From Bacteroidales bacterium (GTDB lineage Bacteria; Bacteroidota; Bacteroidia; Bacteroidales; UBA1402), in contig JAJFTH010000006.1 in NCBI GenBank assembly GCA_021373135.1, positions 310,001 through 374,000 on the forward strand: a stretch of DNA of 64,000 nt. Direction: 5' to 3'. The translations under genes and the position numbers were made by a program. This document shows positions 24,912-33,040 of the stretch, one piece after another. Position 1 is the stretch's first letter. Each line of letters starts with the position of its first letter. The notes beneath the pieces are model-generated. The model was given only the letters and a program-made list of their open reading frames with translations. It was not told the origin of the DNA and did not search any database.

Positions 24912-25289
24912 ATGATGAAAATAGCAGTACCTGTTAAAGACGATTATCAGATAGACAGTCATTTCGGCCATTGTGCCTTTTATCAGATTTTTACAATAAC
25001 CGATCAAAACGAGGTGATGTTTGTGGAAACTACCGATTCGCCGGAAGGTTGCGGTTGTAAATCAAATATGGCTGAAATATTGGCTCAAAAGGGAGTTAAG
25101 GTGATGCTGGCGGGTGGAATCGGCACCGGAGCTATTAATAAACTGAAAGCCAGTGGCATTGAGGTGATTCGAAATTGTGAAGGAAATGCCCGGCAGCAAG
25201 TGCTGCGTTATCTGGCCGGTGAGTTAAAAGATGGAGGAAGCAGTTGCTCTTCGCACGATCATGGGCACGAATGTAGTCACAATCATTAA
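24912..25289 (+). CDS. NifX/NifB-type (dinitrogenase FeMo-cofactor-binding fold) protein
   Basis: A 125-aa protein of the NifX/NafY-like fold: MKIAVPVKDDYQIDSHFGHCAFYQIF at the start, SPEGCGCKSNMAEIL, and the glycine-rich AGGIGTGAINKLKASGIEV. The tail is rich in Cys and His (SSCSSHDHGHECSHNH) and may bind metal. No nitrogenase genes lie here; such stand-alone proteins with DUF134 and MBL partners are widespread in anaerobes and probably handle iron-sulfur clusters or metals. A second ATG one codon later is an equally good start. Confidence 0.9.
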   Translation: MMKIAVPVKDDYQIDSHFGHCAFYQIFTITDQNEVMFVETTDSPEGCGCKSNMAEILAQKGVKVMLAGGIGTGAINKLKASGIEVIRNCEGNARQQVLRYLAGELKDGGSSCSSHDHGHECSHNH

Positions 25290-25361
25290 AAATAAATGGA
25301 GGAGATTGAGATATCAAGGCTCGCACGGAACAGGCGGTTAAGAAATGCTGAAATTGATTAA

Positions 25362-25574
25362 TTAGCACTTTCCTCTACTGCATGGGCTGGATGTAATAAA
25401 CAAACCAAATAATGCTCCAACGATAATGCTTCCCAATGGCGTTCCGGTGATAACGCATTGCCCGGATGTGCAACCTATGAAATGGTAGTATAAAAATCCG
25501 AGTAGGCCTCCTACCACAACCCCAATAAATGGTTGCAGAAATGCTCGTGAAAGAAAAATTCTTTTTAGCTTATT
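25362..25574 (-). CDS. DUF6132-like small membrane protein
   Basis: A 70-aa protein from the ATG at 25574 (MNKLKRIFLS); a start at 25604 would overlap the upstream ferredoxin gene. There are two hydrophobic segments: QPFIGVVVGGLLGFLYYHFIG and GSIIVGALFGLFITSS. Cysteines occur between and after them (GCTSGQC, SSPCSRGKC), a pattern seen in the DUF6132/YtfJ-neighbour small membrane proteins of Bacteroidota. It follows the ferredoxin gene by 13 bases. Function unknown; the cysteines and neighbour suggest a redox link. Confidence 0.72.
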   Translation of the reverse strand, partial: NKLKRIFLSRAFLQPFIGVVVGGLLGFLYYHFIGCTSGQCVITGTPLGSIIVGALFGLFITSSPCSRGKC

Positions 25575-25587
25575 CATAACATATTTT

Positions 25588-25773
25588 TTAGTTTTGTTTG
25601 ACAACGGCTCTCATGGGGCATTGTTTGACGCATTTGCCACACTCAATGCATTTATCTTCATCAATAACAGGTAATCCGTAACCATTCTGCGAGATGGCCC
25701 CTACGGGACAAACATGAATGATAGGACAACGGTGATTCTGCGGACAAGATAGCGGAGTAATGGTAAGTGCCAT
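25588..25773 (-). CDS. 4Fe-4S ferredoxin-type protein
   Basis: A 61-aa protein with two cluster motifs: an irregular first one (CPQNHRCPIIHVCPVGAI, wider spacing) and a regular second one (CIECGKCVKQCPMRAV). Small 2[4Fe-4S] proteins of this sort act as electron carriers in anaerobes. The modified first motif (CxxxxxCxxxxxCP) is typical of the ferredoxins found beside DUF6132 genes. It is transcribed with the downstream small membrane protein. Confidence 0.9.
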   Translation of the reverse strand: MALTITPLSCPQNHRCPIIHVCPVGAISQNGYGLPVIDEDKCIECGKCVKQCPMRAVVKQN

Positions 25774-25911
25774 GATTTTATCATTTTATGATGTAACAAA
25801 GATACCATGATAGAATATGCAAAGGAAGAATTTGGCATGATAACGCAACAGTATGTCCGTTGAGATAGCACAAGTTTTTCATTGTTTAAGATCATGTGCT
25901 AATTTAGAAGT

Positions 25912-27222
25912 TTATTCGCCGTTTCCGTTTCTTTTCAGCCATTCGCTGGGCGTATAACCGGTCGTTTCTTTGAAACTTGTATAAAAATTGGAAGAGGATT
26001 TGAATCCCGACTGTTTTCCGATACCGTCGATGGAGATTGTTTCGGCTACACTCGTATTAAGCAGGTTGATGGCATGGTTCACTCTACTTTCGTTTTTCAG
26101 GTCGGCAAAGCTTTTTTTCATCACACAGCTCAGGCAAAACCTCAGATGATGTTGCGGCGTTTTCATACCGGTACTGAAATCGTGAAATGAAAAATCGTGC
26201 TTCAAGTAGGGCTTTTCATTTTCCATATATCGGATAATTTCATCCGAAAGTTGCACGAAATGTTCTTCATCGAAACTGAAATTCTTATGCGGTACGGACT
26301 CATTGTATCCATCTGCCGGAATCACCGGTTTTGCATCTGGAACCGAATTCTTTGCCGTTACTTTCGGCATTCCGTACATAATATTCGGAAAAATAAGTAT
26401 CAAAATCGGCAACAAACAAAACAGGATATAGGATAATGAATAAACATTCAGTATCGAAGGAGATAAATGGTTCAGGAACGGTGCACGAAAATATCCGAAC
26501 GTAATGTAATTGATGAATATCGTATAACCAAACAATAACAACAGTAAGCCGGAAAGCCAAAAAAAGACTTCCCGGTATTGTTTTGAGATATTTCCTTTTG
26601 CCGTCTTTAGACGGGGATAAAACCTGAAAAGAAGGAAGAAAGCTGCTACGATGTACAATAACAGCTGGACCGGCCTTAGATAATTGTTTATCATGTGAGG
26701 GTAAAAAAGCTGGAAATTGTAGTCTAATATAAACTGAACATCTCCTATGGCTTTTTCCGATATGGTGGTTTTGTAATTCCACGATGTCATCAGATAAGGT
26801 ATAATCGCTACAAGGTTTATTGCAAAAGGTAAAAAATGCAACAAGTCGGTTTTTCTCAGTTTCGGATTGTCGTTCAGCACGCTTCTCACGTAAAAATACA
26901 GAAAAGGCCCACGTAGCCACCAGAGCGGAGCGGCATTGTTCAGAAGAATGGTGGTAAAGAATATGGTGGCCTTGTCTGTGGGGTCTCCAAAAGCCAGCAG
27001 TGTATGTGTTATACTGTAGGCAGCATGTAAAACCAGAAAAATAAACAGAAAAATAACAGACTTGTTTGATTTCAGATTAAACAGCAGCATGATGACAGCA
27101 AGGATCGCAATCAGAATGGCGGAATAGATCGTATACTCAAAATGCAACATGGATAAACTGTATTTTGCGTAAAAATAATATATGGTTGAAATAATATCAT
27201 GAAATCCTTTTTTAGTTTGCAT
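25912..27222 (-). CDS. membrane-anchored AraC-family regulator (7TM + HTH_18)
   Basis: A 436-aa protein with the same plan as the regulator at 11301-12422. About seven membrane helices fill residues 25-290 (MLHFEYTIYSAILIAILAVIMLLF, FLVLHAAYSITHTLLAF, LLHFLPFAINLVAIIPYL). The C-terminal AraC domain (about 330-436) has FSFHDFSTGMKTPQHHLRFCLS and IDGIGKQSGFKSSSNFYTSFKETTGYTPSEWLKRNG. A start at 27150 would trim 24 residues. It is divergent from the LamG/type IX cargo gene (277 bases between starts), so it may regulate that surface protein. Confidence 0.86.
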   Translation of the reverse strand: MQTKKGFHDIISTIYYFYAKYSLSMLHFEYTIYSAILIAILAVIMLLFNLKSNKSVIFLFIFLVLHAAYSITHTLLAFGDPTDKATIFFTTILLNNAAPLWWLRGPFLYFYVRSVLNDNPKLRKTDLLHFLPFAINLVAIIPYLMTSWNYKTTISEKAIGDVQFILDYNFQLFYPHMINNYLRPVQLLLYIVAAFFLLFRFYPRLKTAKGNISKQYREVFFWLSGLLLLLFGYTIFINYITFGYFRAPFLNHLSPSILNVYSLSYILFCLLPILILIFPNIMYGMPKVTAKNSVPDAKPVIPADGYNESVPHKNFSFDEEHFVQLSDEIIRYMENEKPYLKHDFSFHDFSTGMKTPQHHLRFCLSCVMKKSFADLKNESRVNHAINLLNTSVAETISIDGIGKQSGFKSSSNFYTSFKETTGYTPSEWLKRNGNGE

Positions 27223-27343
27223 TTATTAACATTTCTGCGTACGCAAGATCCGGATTTGAATCAAAAACCACATTTTACTCCTCCTTTTAAAATCGAGAAG
27301 TTGTTAACCTGTTTATTGTCCTCTATTTTATAAATAATAGATA

Positions 27344-27351
27344 TAAATTTG
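27344..27351 (+). promoter_or_regulatory. Bacteroidota -7 element (TAAATTTG) upstream of the LamG gene
   Basis: A perfect TAnnTTTG match, about 150 bases before the start codon, in the divergent region shared with the membrane AraC regulator. A TTG at 27316-27318 is a possible -33 element with a somewhat long spacer (25). Confidence 0.35.
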
Positions 27352-27498
27352 CTATATATCTTCTTATGCACTTTGTCAGTGCAATACGCATGAAAACATT
27401 GGCACTTATACCGTTACGGAGGCTTCCGTTTATGATTATCAGGCATGGGATGCATTTTTTGGCAAGGGTTATTTAAATCACATAAATCGGTACATGAA

Positions 27499-30474
27499 AT
27501 GAAAAAATTTTTGATTACCCTAACATTGGCAGTCGTGAGCATTTGTTTCTTGAATGCCCAAAACAATGCCCTGTTATTTGACGGTACGGACGATTATATT
27601 TCAGTACCGGATAATGCTTCTTTGGATTTTACGAAATTTTCCATTGAAATGTGGGTTTATAGAACTTCTTCAAGTAATGTTAAATTAATCGGGCAAACCA
27701 ATGCAGGTAACAATGAAAGGGGTTACATATTTGGTGTTTCTGACGACGGTAAACTCAATTTAGAAGTCTGGGATGATTGGAATACATATACAAATTTAAA
27801 AAGCAGTGAAACCATCCCGCTCAACGAGTGGGTTCATCTTACCATGACCTGGGAATCCGGCGTTAGTTTAAAAGGTTATATAAACGGAAAGCTAGTTCTT
27901 AACAGTTCTACAATTAGTTACAATATAACCAACACTACTCCGATAATCATCGGTATGGCTCCGTGGTATGAAAAAAACGAAAATCATTTTAACGGTTATA
28001 TGGATGAAATCAGGATATGGAACGATGTGCGAACCGAAACCGAAATCCGCCGGAATATGTACCGCGAACTACCTGATCCCGCTTCGGAAACAAATTTGGT
28101 GTCTTATTACAAATTCAACCAAACGTCCGGTACAACCTTGACAGATTCAAAAGGAAGCAACAACGGAACGCTTAACAATATGTCCGGCAGCGAATGGAAA
28201 ACTTCTTCCGCTTTTTTCGGCCCGAAAAAATGCCTGGATTTTGACGGAACGAACGATTATGTGAGTTGCGGTAATGATGCTTCTTTATCAGTATTTAATC
28301 AAATGACAATGGAAGCCTGGGTTAATTTGGAGAATTCACAAAATGATCAGAAAATTTTAGGGAAATGTATAAGCGATCTCGATCATGACTTTTTCGTAAT
28401 GGGCGTTAACGAGGGCAAACTTAATCCTGAAATTAAAATTAATGGCAACAATATTTCAACGATGTCAGGTAATGTACCTTCCGGTAAATGGACACATCTT
28501 GCCGTTACCTTTTCCAAAGGGAACGGAGGAGATAACGGAACTATCTGTGCGTATGTCAATGGAACTTTAGTATATTCAAATACCGCTGTCCCGGATGCGT
28601 CGATAAATGTTAGCAGTGATAGTTACCCTTTCATCATTGGTGCCCCTTCGTGGAATTACTCGGAAAAGAATGTCGATGGTTTAATCGATGAAGTGCGTAT
28701 CTGGAATACGGCGCGTACAAATGCTCAAATTCGCGAAGACATGTGCAAAACGCTTAACGGCAATGAGACGGGACTTGCGGCATATTACAGGTTCGATCAG
28801 ACTGACGGTACAACACTTTATGATTTAACCGCAAACGGAAATAACGGCACTTTAACCAATATGGAAGATGCCGATTGGGTTAGTTCAAATGCCTTTACCA
28901 CTTGGCAAAATACAACCGACACCGATTGGAGCACAGCCACCAACTGGAGCGGAGGCAATGTGCCCGACGAATCGGATCATGTAGGGATTTATTCGGACTT
29001 ATCGGCTCCCGTGATAAACTCAACGGGCTCGTGTGATAATTTATACGTGGCATCCGGCACTTCTATGACAGTAGGAACCTCTGGAGCCCTGACGGTCGGT
29101 GGTATGGTAACCAACAACGGAACGCTCACCATTGCATCAGGTAGTACCGGAACTGGTTCCCTGATTTCCGGAGACATGACATCAGGAACGGGCAGTGCGG
29201 TGGTTGAAAGTTATATGACCAAAGATGCCTGGCACATTATATCATCCCCGGCACCTGATCAGACGATCGGATCGTTTTTGTCCTCAAACAGTACAATCAT
29301 GGATAATACGGCCAATACGACGCAAAAGGCTTTCAAGGATTACAATGAATCCACCAATACCTGGAACAGTCTGACGGCCTATTCTACCAGTTCCACTGAC
29401 TTGATGGGAGCTGGTAAAGGCTATATTGTTTGGCCAGACGTAACCGGCGTGGTGAGCTTCACCGGGATACCTCTGTCGGGTAGCCAGAGCAAATCGCTGG
29501 TCCGGACCGGAGATAATGGCTGGAACTGCATCGGGAATCCTTATACATCCTCCATTGCGATCAATAGCGCAGCCAGTACTTCCAATAATTTCATAGATCT
29601 GAACAGCAGCAATATTGATGACAATTACGCCGCCATTTACGTCTGGGAGCAAAGTAGTTATCAGTACACGATTATCAACCACTCAAGCGGTGCCTTTTAT
29701 GCGCCTGTCGGCCAGGGTTTCTTTGTAAAGGCTGCAGCAACGGGTACTATCGGTTTTGCATCAACTATGCAAAGTCATCAGACTGGAGTGAGCCTGAGAA
29801 GTGCTACTGTGGTTCCCCAAATATCCATACGAGCTTTACTGAACGGAAAACGAAGTACAACTACGGTTAAGTTTCTGGAAAACACGACCTCCGGTCTTGA
29901 TGTCGGTTACGATGCCGGTGTGATGAAAACGGGTTTTGATGTTTATACACGGTTGGTAAAAGATAACGGTGTTGATTTCGGCATCCAGTGTTTGCCTGTT
30001 GAAGCGGATGTGTCATACGTGATTCCTGTTGGGTTGGAAACCACAGCGGGAGGTACGGTTGAACTGCAACTTAATGCCTTGGATATGCCCGCCGGCTATC
30101 TGGTCACCTTCGAGGATGCTCTGAACGGAACTTCGACCGAAGTAGGCGATAATGGAAAAGCACTGACGGTTGACATGAGTGCAGGAAATAACCTTGACCG
30201 GTTCTCTTTGAAAGTGAGTATGACGGTTACTGGTCTGAAAAACGTGTTGGAAAACCCGACGGTTGTTAAGAAATCCGATGAGATATGCATATATGGTGCG
30301 AAAGCAGGCAAGGCAACGTTATACGATCTTCAGGGACGTTGTGTGCGGAGAATGAACCTGACCGGTGCAACAGTGACCCGGATACCGACAAGCGGCCTTG
30401 CGGGCGGTGTTTATTTGTTAAAATTGGATCAACAGGGGAGTACCGGAACCCGAAAGATCGTGTTGAATAATTAG
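27499..30474 (+). CDS. LamG-domain surface protein with type IX C-terminal sorting domain
   Basis: A 991-aa exported protein from the ATG at 27499 (MKKFLITLTLAVVSICFLNAQ signal). It has two concanavalin-like LamG domains (about 22-215 and 240-450), each with the ALLFDGTDDYISVPDNASLD/CLDFDGTNDYVSCGNDASLS opening and the WVHLTMTW/WTHLAVTF and IDEVRIWN motifs. A beta-helix-like middle follows (NTTDTDWSTATNWSGGNVPDE, then repeats). The last ~75 residues form a type A sorting domain: YDLQGRCVRRMNL..., ending GGVYLLKL...KIVLNN. It should be secreted by the type IX system and cell-surface attached; carbohydrate or adhesive binding is likely. An upstream start at 27445 lacks a signal peptide at its N-terminus. 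Confidence 0.9.
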   Translation: MKKFLITLTLAVVSICFLNAQNNALLFDGTDDYISVPDNASLDFTKFSIEMWVYRTSSSNVKLIGQTNAGNNERGYIFGVSDDGKLNLEVWDDWNTYTNLKSSETIPLNEWVHLTMTWESGVSLKGYINGKLVLNSSTISYNITNTTPIIIGMAPWYEKNENHFNGYMDEIRIWNDVRTETEIRRNMYRELPDPASETNLVSYYKFNQTSGTTLTDSKGSNNGTLNNMSGSEWKTSSAFFGPKKCLDFDGTNDYVSCGNDASLSVFNQMTMEAWVNLENSQNDQKILGKCISDLDHDFFVMGVNEGKLNPEIKINGNNISTMSGNVPSGKWTHLAVTFSKGNGGDNGTICAYVNGTLVYSNTAVPDASINVSSDSYPFIIGAPSWNYSEKNVDGLIDEVRIWNTARTNAQIREDMCKTLNGNETGLAAYYRFDQTDGTTLYDLTANGNNGTLTNMEDADWVSSNAFTTWQNTTDTDWSTATNWSGGNVPDESDHVGIYSDLSAPVINSTGSCDNLYVASGTSMTVGTSGALTVGGMVTNNGTLTIASGSTGTGSLISGDMTSGTGSAVVESYMTKDAWHIISSPAPDQTIGSFLSSNSTIMDNTANTTQKAFKDYNESTNTWNSLTAYSTSSTDLMGAGKGYIVWPDVTGVVSFTGIPLSGSQSKSLVRTGDNGWNCIGNPYTSSIAINSAASTSNNFIDLNSSNIDDNYAAIYVWEQSSYQYTIINHSSGAFYAPVGQGFFVKAAATGTIGFASTMQSHQTGVSLRSATVVPQISIRALLNGKRSTTTVKFLENTTSGLDVGYDAGVMKTGFDVYTRLVKDNGVDFGIQCLPVEADVSYVIPVGLETTAGGTVELQLNALDMPAGYLVTFEDALNGTSTEVGDNGKALTVDMSAGNNLDRFSLKVSMTVTGLKNVLENPTVVKKSDEICIYGAKAGKATLYDLQGRCVRRMNLTGATVTRIPTSGLAGGVYLLKLDQQGSTGTRKIVLNN

Positions 30475-30536
30475 ACCTTTACCAAAAACCGGACGAAAAC
30501 CTACGTCAAACGAAAAAACACAAAAAAAAGCGAACA

Positions 30537-30722
30537 ATGAAAAAAGACATAAATCACAAGAAAAGCAAACTTACGTATCAAGCACCTGATATCAAACGGA
30601 TCCGGCTTGATAATGAAATATCTCTGGTGTTGTCTTCATCGCCTGCCGCTCCCGGCTATGATCCGGCCTGGGGAGAAGTAAAAAATTCCGTAAAAGATCC
30701 GTTCAAGGGAACGATCTGTTAA
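30537..30722 (+). CDS. 61-aa companion protein (conserved small Bacteroidota type)
   Basis: A 61-aa protein 62 bases after the LamG gene. It has no signal peptide. It shows a pattern I associate with small uncharacterised Bacteroidota proteins: Lys-rich start, YQAPDIKRIRLDNEISLVLSSSPAAPG, acidic/Trp middle and a terminal DPFKGTIC. Many such proteins follow surface-protein or transporter genes, with unknown role. The short size and Cys terminus raise the idea of a modified peptide, and a radical SAM gene lies downstream, but a decayed gene on the other strand separates them. Confidence 0.65.
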   Translation: MKKDINHKKSKLTYQAPDIKRIRLDNEISLVLSSSPAAPGYDPAWGEVKNSVKDPFKGTIC

Positions 30723-30880
30723 TAAGTAGTTTCCCGCAATTTGCGATAAGTTCCTTCCATCTTTCCCTTTTTAAGTTCAACCATAAAATCTGCTGGAAAT
30801 CGATTAAAGTTGATCCAAAGGTAGGCAACACCAGATATGCCTGTCTCATCAGCCGGCGCATAGTTCTAATTCCAGAATCT
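30723..30880 (-). pseudogene. decayed fragment of an AlbA_2/RecG-like ATP-binding protein gene
   Basis: Minus-strand translation of about 30723-30880 reads DSGIRTMRRLMRQAYL then LPTFGST, closely matching GSGIRAMRRLMKTAHL and PPTFESN in the intact 617-aa AlbA_2-type protein at 37353-39206. An in-frame stop immediately precedes the matched block and no start or N-terminal part remains. It is a remnant about 50 codons long of the C-terminal ATPase region. This marks gene loss or recombination at the left edge of the accessory block. Confidence 0.7.
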
Positions 30881-31027
30881 TAAATATCGCTAATTAGATT
30901 ATTTGCCAAGACTTATAAAGTTAAAATAATGCAAATAAATAGAGAATTATAAATAAATAATTATTTTTGAAAAAATATACTTAAGTATGCGATGAGTAAA
31001 AAATGATAAGGGAAAAAATTCAACAAA
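30881..31027. other. AT-rich leader of the radical SAM gene
   Basis: No gene. It contains a TAnnTTTG element (TATTTTTG, 30962-30969) and a perfect 12-base palindrome ATACTTAAGTAT (30977-30988) between that element and the start codon at 31028, where a repressor could act. Confidence 0.4.
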
Positions 31028-32368
31028 ATGAAAAGAGTCATTATTCTGAATTCGCCTTTATATGAGGAAATAAATTCAAAAAATAAGGAAGATTATCTTC
31101 CTCCTCTTGGATTAGGCATCATATTTTCTGCTATTGAAAAAAAATTCAGGGTAAGCTTTGTTGACTCTATCGCTGAAAATTTGAGTGTTGATTTAGTAAT
31201 TGCCCTACTGGAAAAGGAAAAGCCTGATTTCGTATGTATAAATATTTTTACCACAAATTATAATCTTGTAAAACAAATTGTAGAAAAAACGCCAATCCGT
31301 TTAAATTGGATAATAGGTGGAATCTCTACAAAATCTTTGCATACAGAAATCTTTAACTGGATAACAGAGAACCAGATTGATATTGTATACGGGGATGGAG
31401 AAAGAATAGTTGAAAGCATGATTAATTCAGCTATTTCTGAAGAGCCAAAAGCACTTAAGGATAAGCGAAGATTTTTCATCGTGGATCAACATTCCACCTA
31501 CTACGTGAAAACAATTTCAAATGAACAGTTGAATCGCTCGATATTTAAAAGTGAGCCCCAGTTAAATATTTATGATGCAGCCGAAGTTTGTATTTACACA
31601 AGCCGGGGTTGCCCGTATCACTGCGCTTATTGTGTTGCATCTCATCTTAGAAATACAGAGTTGGGGAGCATTCGACGTAAAGACATTAATAGTATTGTGT
31701 CTGAATTAGAGGCTATTCATTCACGCTATCAGGAAGTCGTATCAATCAGAATATTAGATGATTTATTCTTGTCAAATCGAACAAGTTTTGAAAATGCCAT
31801 TTCCATTTTCAATAAATTTAATTTAAGCTGGCGAGCCATGTGCCATATTAAATCGGTCAACAATATTGACGATAAAATGTTATTGAGACTTTCAAAGAGT
31901 GGCTGTAAAGAGTTATTTACTGGAATTGAATCCGGTTCTCCTGATATTTTAACGAAAATCCATAAAACCTCAGATGTGGATATGATCGAAAGATCTGTAA
32001 AACGTATCTTGGACGCAGGAATTCGAGTAAAAGGTTACTTTATATGTGGTTTACCTGGTGAGACGGAAGAGGATTTGGAGAAAACGCTGAGACTTGCGAC
32101 AACTCTAAAACACCATTCGAATGGCAAGGGCATCTTTCGAAATAGTACATTTCAGTTTAGACCCTACTATGGTACGGATTTATACGATGAAATTGTTTCC
32201 GGTTCAGGGATTGAATATAATTCAATCCTTTTAAACACGAAAGATTCTGTGGAATTGAATACGAAAGTAAGGAATAAATCGTTTAACTTTGAAAGTGGAA
32301 ACTATTCCTCTGTGAGCCGTGATATCTTGCTAAGTTATATAATGAGAATGAACCAATTAAATGAATAA
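31028..32368 (+). CDS. B12-binding-domain radical SAM protein
   Basis: A 446-aa protein. Residues about 1-150 form a cobalamin-binding-like Rossmann domain (YLPPLGLGIIFSAIEKKFRVSFVD, PDFVCINIFTTNYN, IVYGDGERIVESM). The radical SAM core (about 185-400) has the cluster motif CPYHCAYC at about 195-202 preceded by YTSRG, then FTGIESGSPDIL and GYFICGLPGETEEDLEKTL. This architecture includes methyltransferases and cyclases of the BchE/PhpK type. Its stop overlaps the start of the UDG-like gene by 8 bases, so the pair is translationally linked. The substrate is unknown. Both genes are AT-rich relative to surrounding genes, suggesting transfer. Confidence 0.88.
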   Translation: MKRVIILNSPLYEEINSKNKEDYLPPLGLGIIFSAIEKKFRVSFVDSIAENLSVDLVIALLEKEKPDFVCINIFTTNYNLVKQIVEKTPIRLNWIIGGISTKSLHTEIFNWITENQIDIVYGDGERIVESMINSAISEEPKALKDKRRFFIVDQHSTYYVKTISNEQLNRSIFKSEPQLNIYDAAEVCIYTSRGCPYHCAYCVASHLRNTELGSIRRKDINSIVSELEAIHSRYQEVVSIRILDDLFLSNRTSFENAISIFNKFNLSWRAMCHIKSVNNIDDKMLLRLSKSGCKELFTGIESGSPDILTKIHKTSDVDMIERSVKRILDAGIRVKGYFICGLPGETEEDLEKTLRLATTLKHHSNGKGIFRNSTFQFRPYYGTDLYDEIVSGSGIEYNSILLNTKDSVELNTKVRNKSFNFESGNYSSVSRDILLSYIMRMNQLNE

Positions 32369-33008
32369 TTTAATGGAAGCGATTGTATCCTGCAAAAGGT
32401 GTGATCTTTGCAAAAACCAGACTCCTTTGATTCAAGAATGTTCGAAAGCCGACATCTTTTGGGTCGGTTTGTCTGCTGTAAAGATTTCTGACGGTCAGGA
32501 TATTCCCCTTTCTCCAAACACCAACACCGGTAAACTGATCCATTCCATCGAATTCTTTTTTCAAAATAAGTCATTTTATAAAACCAATTTGGTAAAGTGT
32601 TTACCACTTGCCAATAATAAAATCAGATACCCATCTGCAAAAGAAATGACTTGCTGCGTCTCTCATTTAAAGGACGAAATCCAATCTTTCAAACCAAAAT
32701 TAATTTTTTTACTCGGCAAGCAGGTGGCAACCTTTGTTTTACGGGAATTTGGGGTTATGGATTATACGCTGGATGAGGACTTTGATTATTCATCATATTC
32801 ATTTGGAAATACCCTATTTGTGCCAATACATCATCCTTCCTTCATTCTCGTGTACAAAAGAAAAAGATTGCAGGAATACATCAAAAGTGTAGAAAAAATA
32901 ATTGGGGAAACGGAGGATAAAGAAATCTGTGCTCCTTTAATCATTCCCATATTAATTTCTCACCTGGAAATTCGTGATTCTATAGGATTGGATGTTTGCA
33001 GATTGTAG
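32361..33008 (+). CDS. uracil-DNA glycosylase superfamily protein with altered catalytic motif
   Basis: A 215-aa protein of the family-4 (Fe-S) UDG fold. The four likely cluster cysteines are kept: CKRCDLC near the N-terminus, VKC in TNLVKCLPL and C in EMTCC. Also kept are the core strands KPKLIFLLGKQVATFVL and the His motif IHHPSFIL. However the usual motif A (GEAPGxxE) is replaced by VGLSAVKISDGQDI, so the residues that activate water in classic UDGs are absent. The last ~25 residues (IIPILISHLEIRDS...) are atypical. It overlaps the radical SAM gene by 8 bases. It may bind or process a modified base rather than uracil; this is inference. Confidence 0.78.
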   Translation: MNNLMEAIVSCKRCDLCKNQTPLIQECSKADIFWVGLSAVKISDGQDIPLSPNTNTGKLIHSIEFFFQNKSFYKTNLVKCLPLANNKIRYPSAKEMTCCVSHLKDEIQSFKPKLIFLLGKQVATFVLREFGVMDYTLDEDFDYSSYSFGNTLFVPIHHPSFILVYKRKRLQEYIKSVEKIIGETEDKEICAPLIIPILISHLEIRDSIGLDVCRL

Positions 33009-33040
33009 GTGTACAAACGTTCATTTTTTACAGATATTGA

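Noticed and set aside
24912..25289. Possible nitrogen-fixation role for the NifX-like gene
   Set aside because: No nifHDK, nifB or nifE genes in the window; stand-alone members of this fold are widespread in non-fixers.
30537..32368. Idea that the 61-aa peptide and the radical SAM gene form a ribosomally made peptide (RiPP) cluster
   Set aside because: A decayed gene on the other strand and 305 bases separate them; the radical SAM protein has a B12 domain but no SPASM or RRE domain seen; and the peptide type also occurs near unrelated genes.
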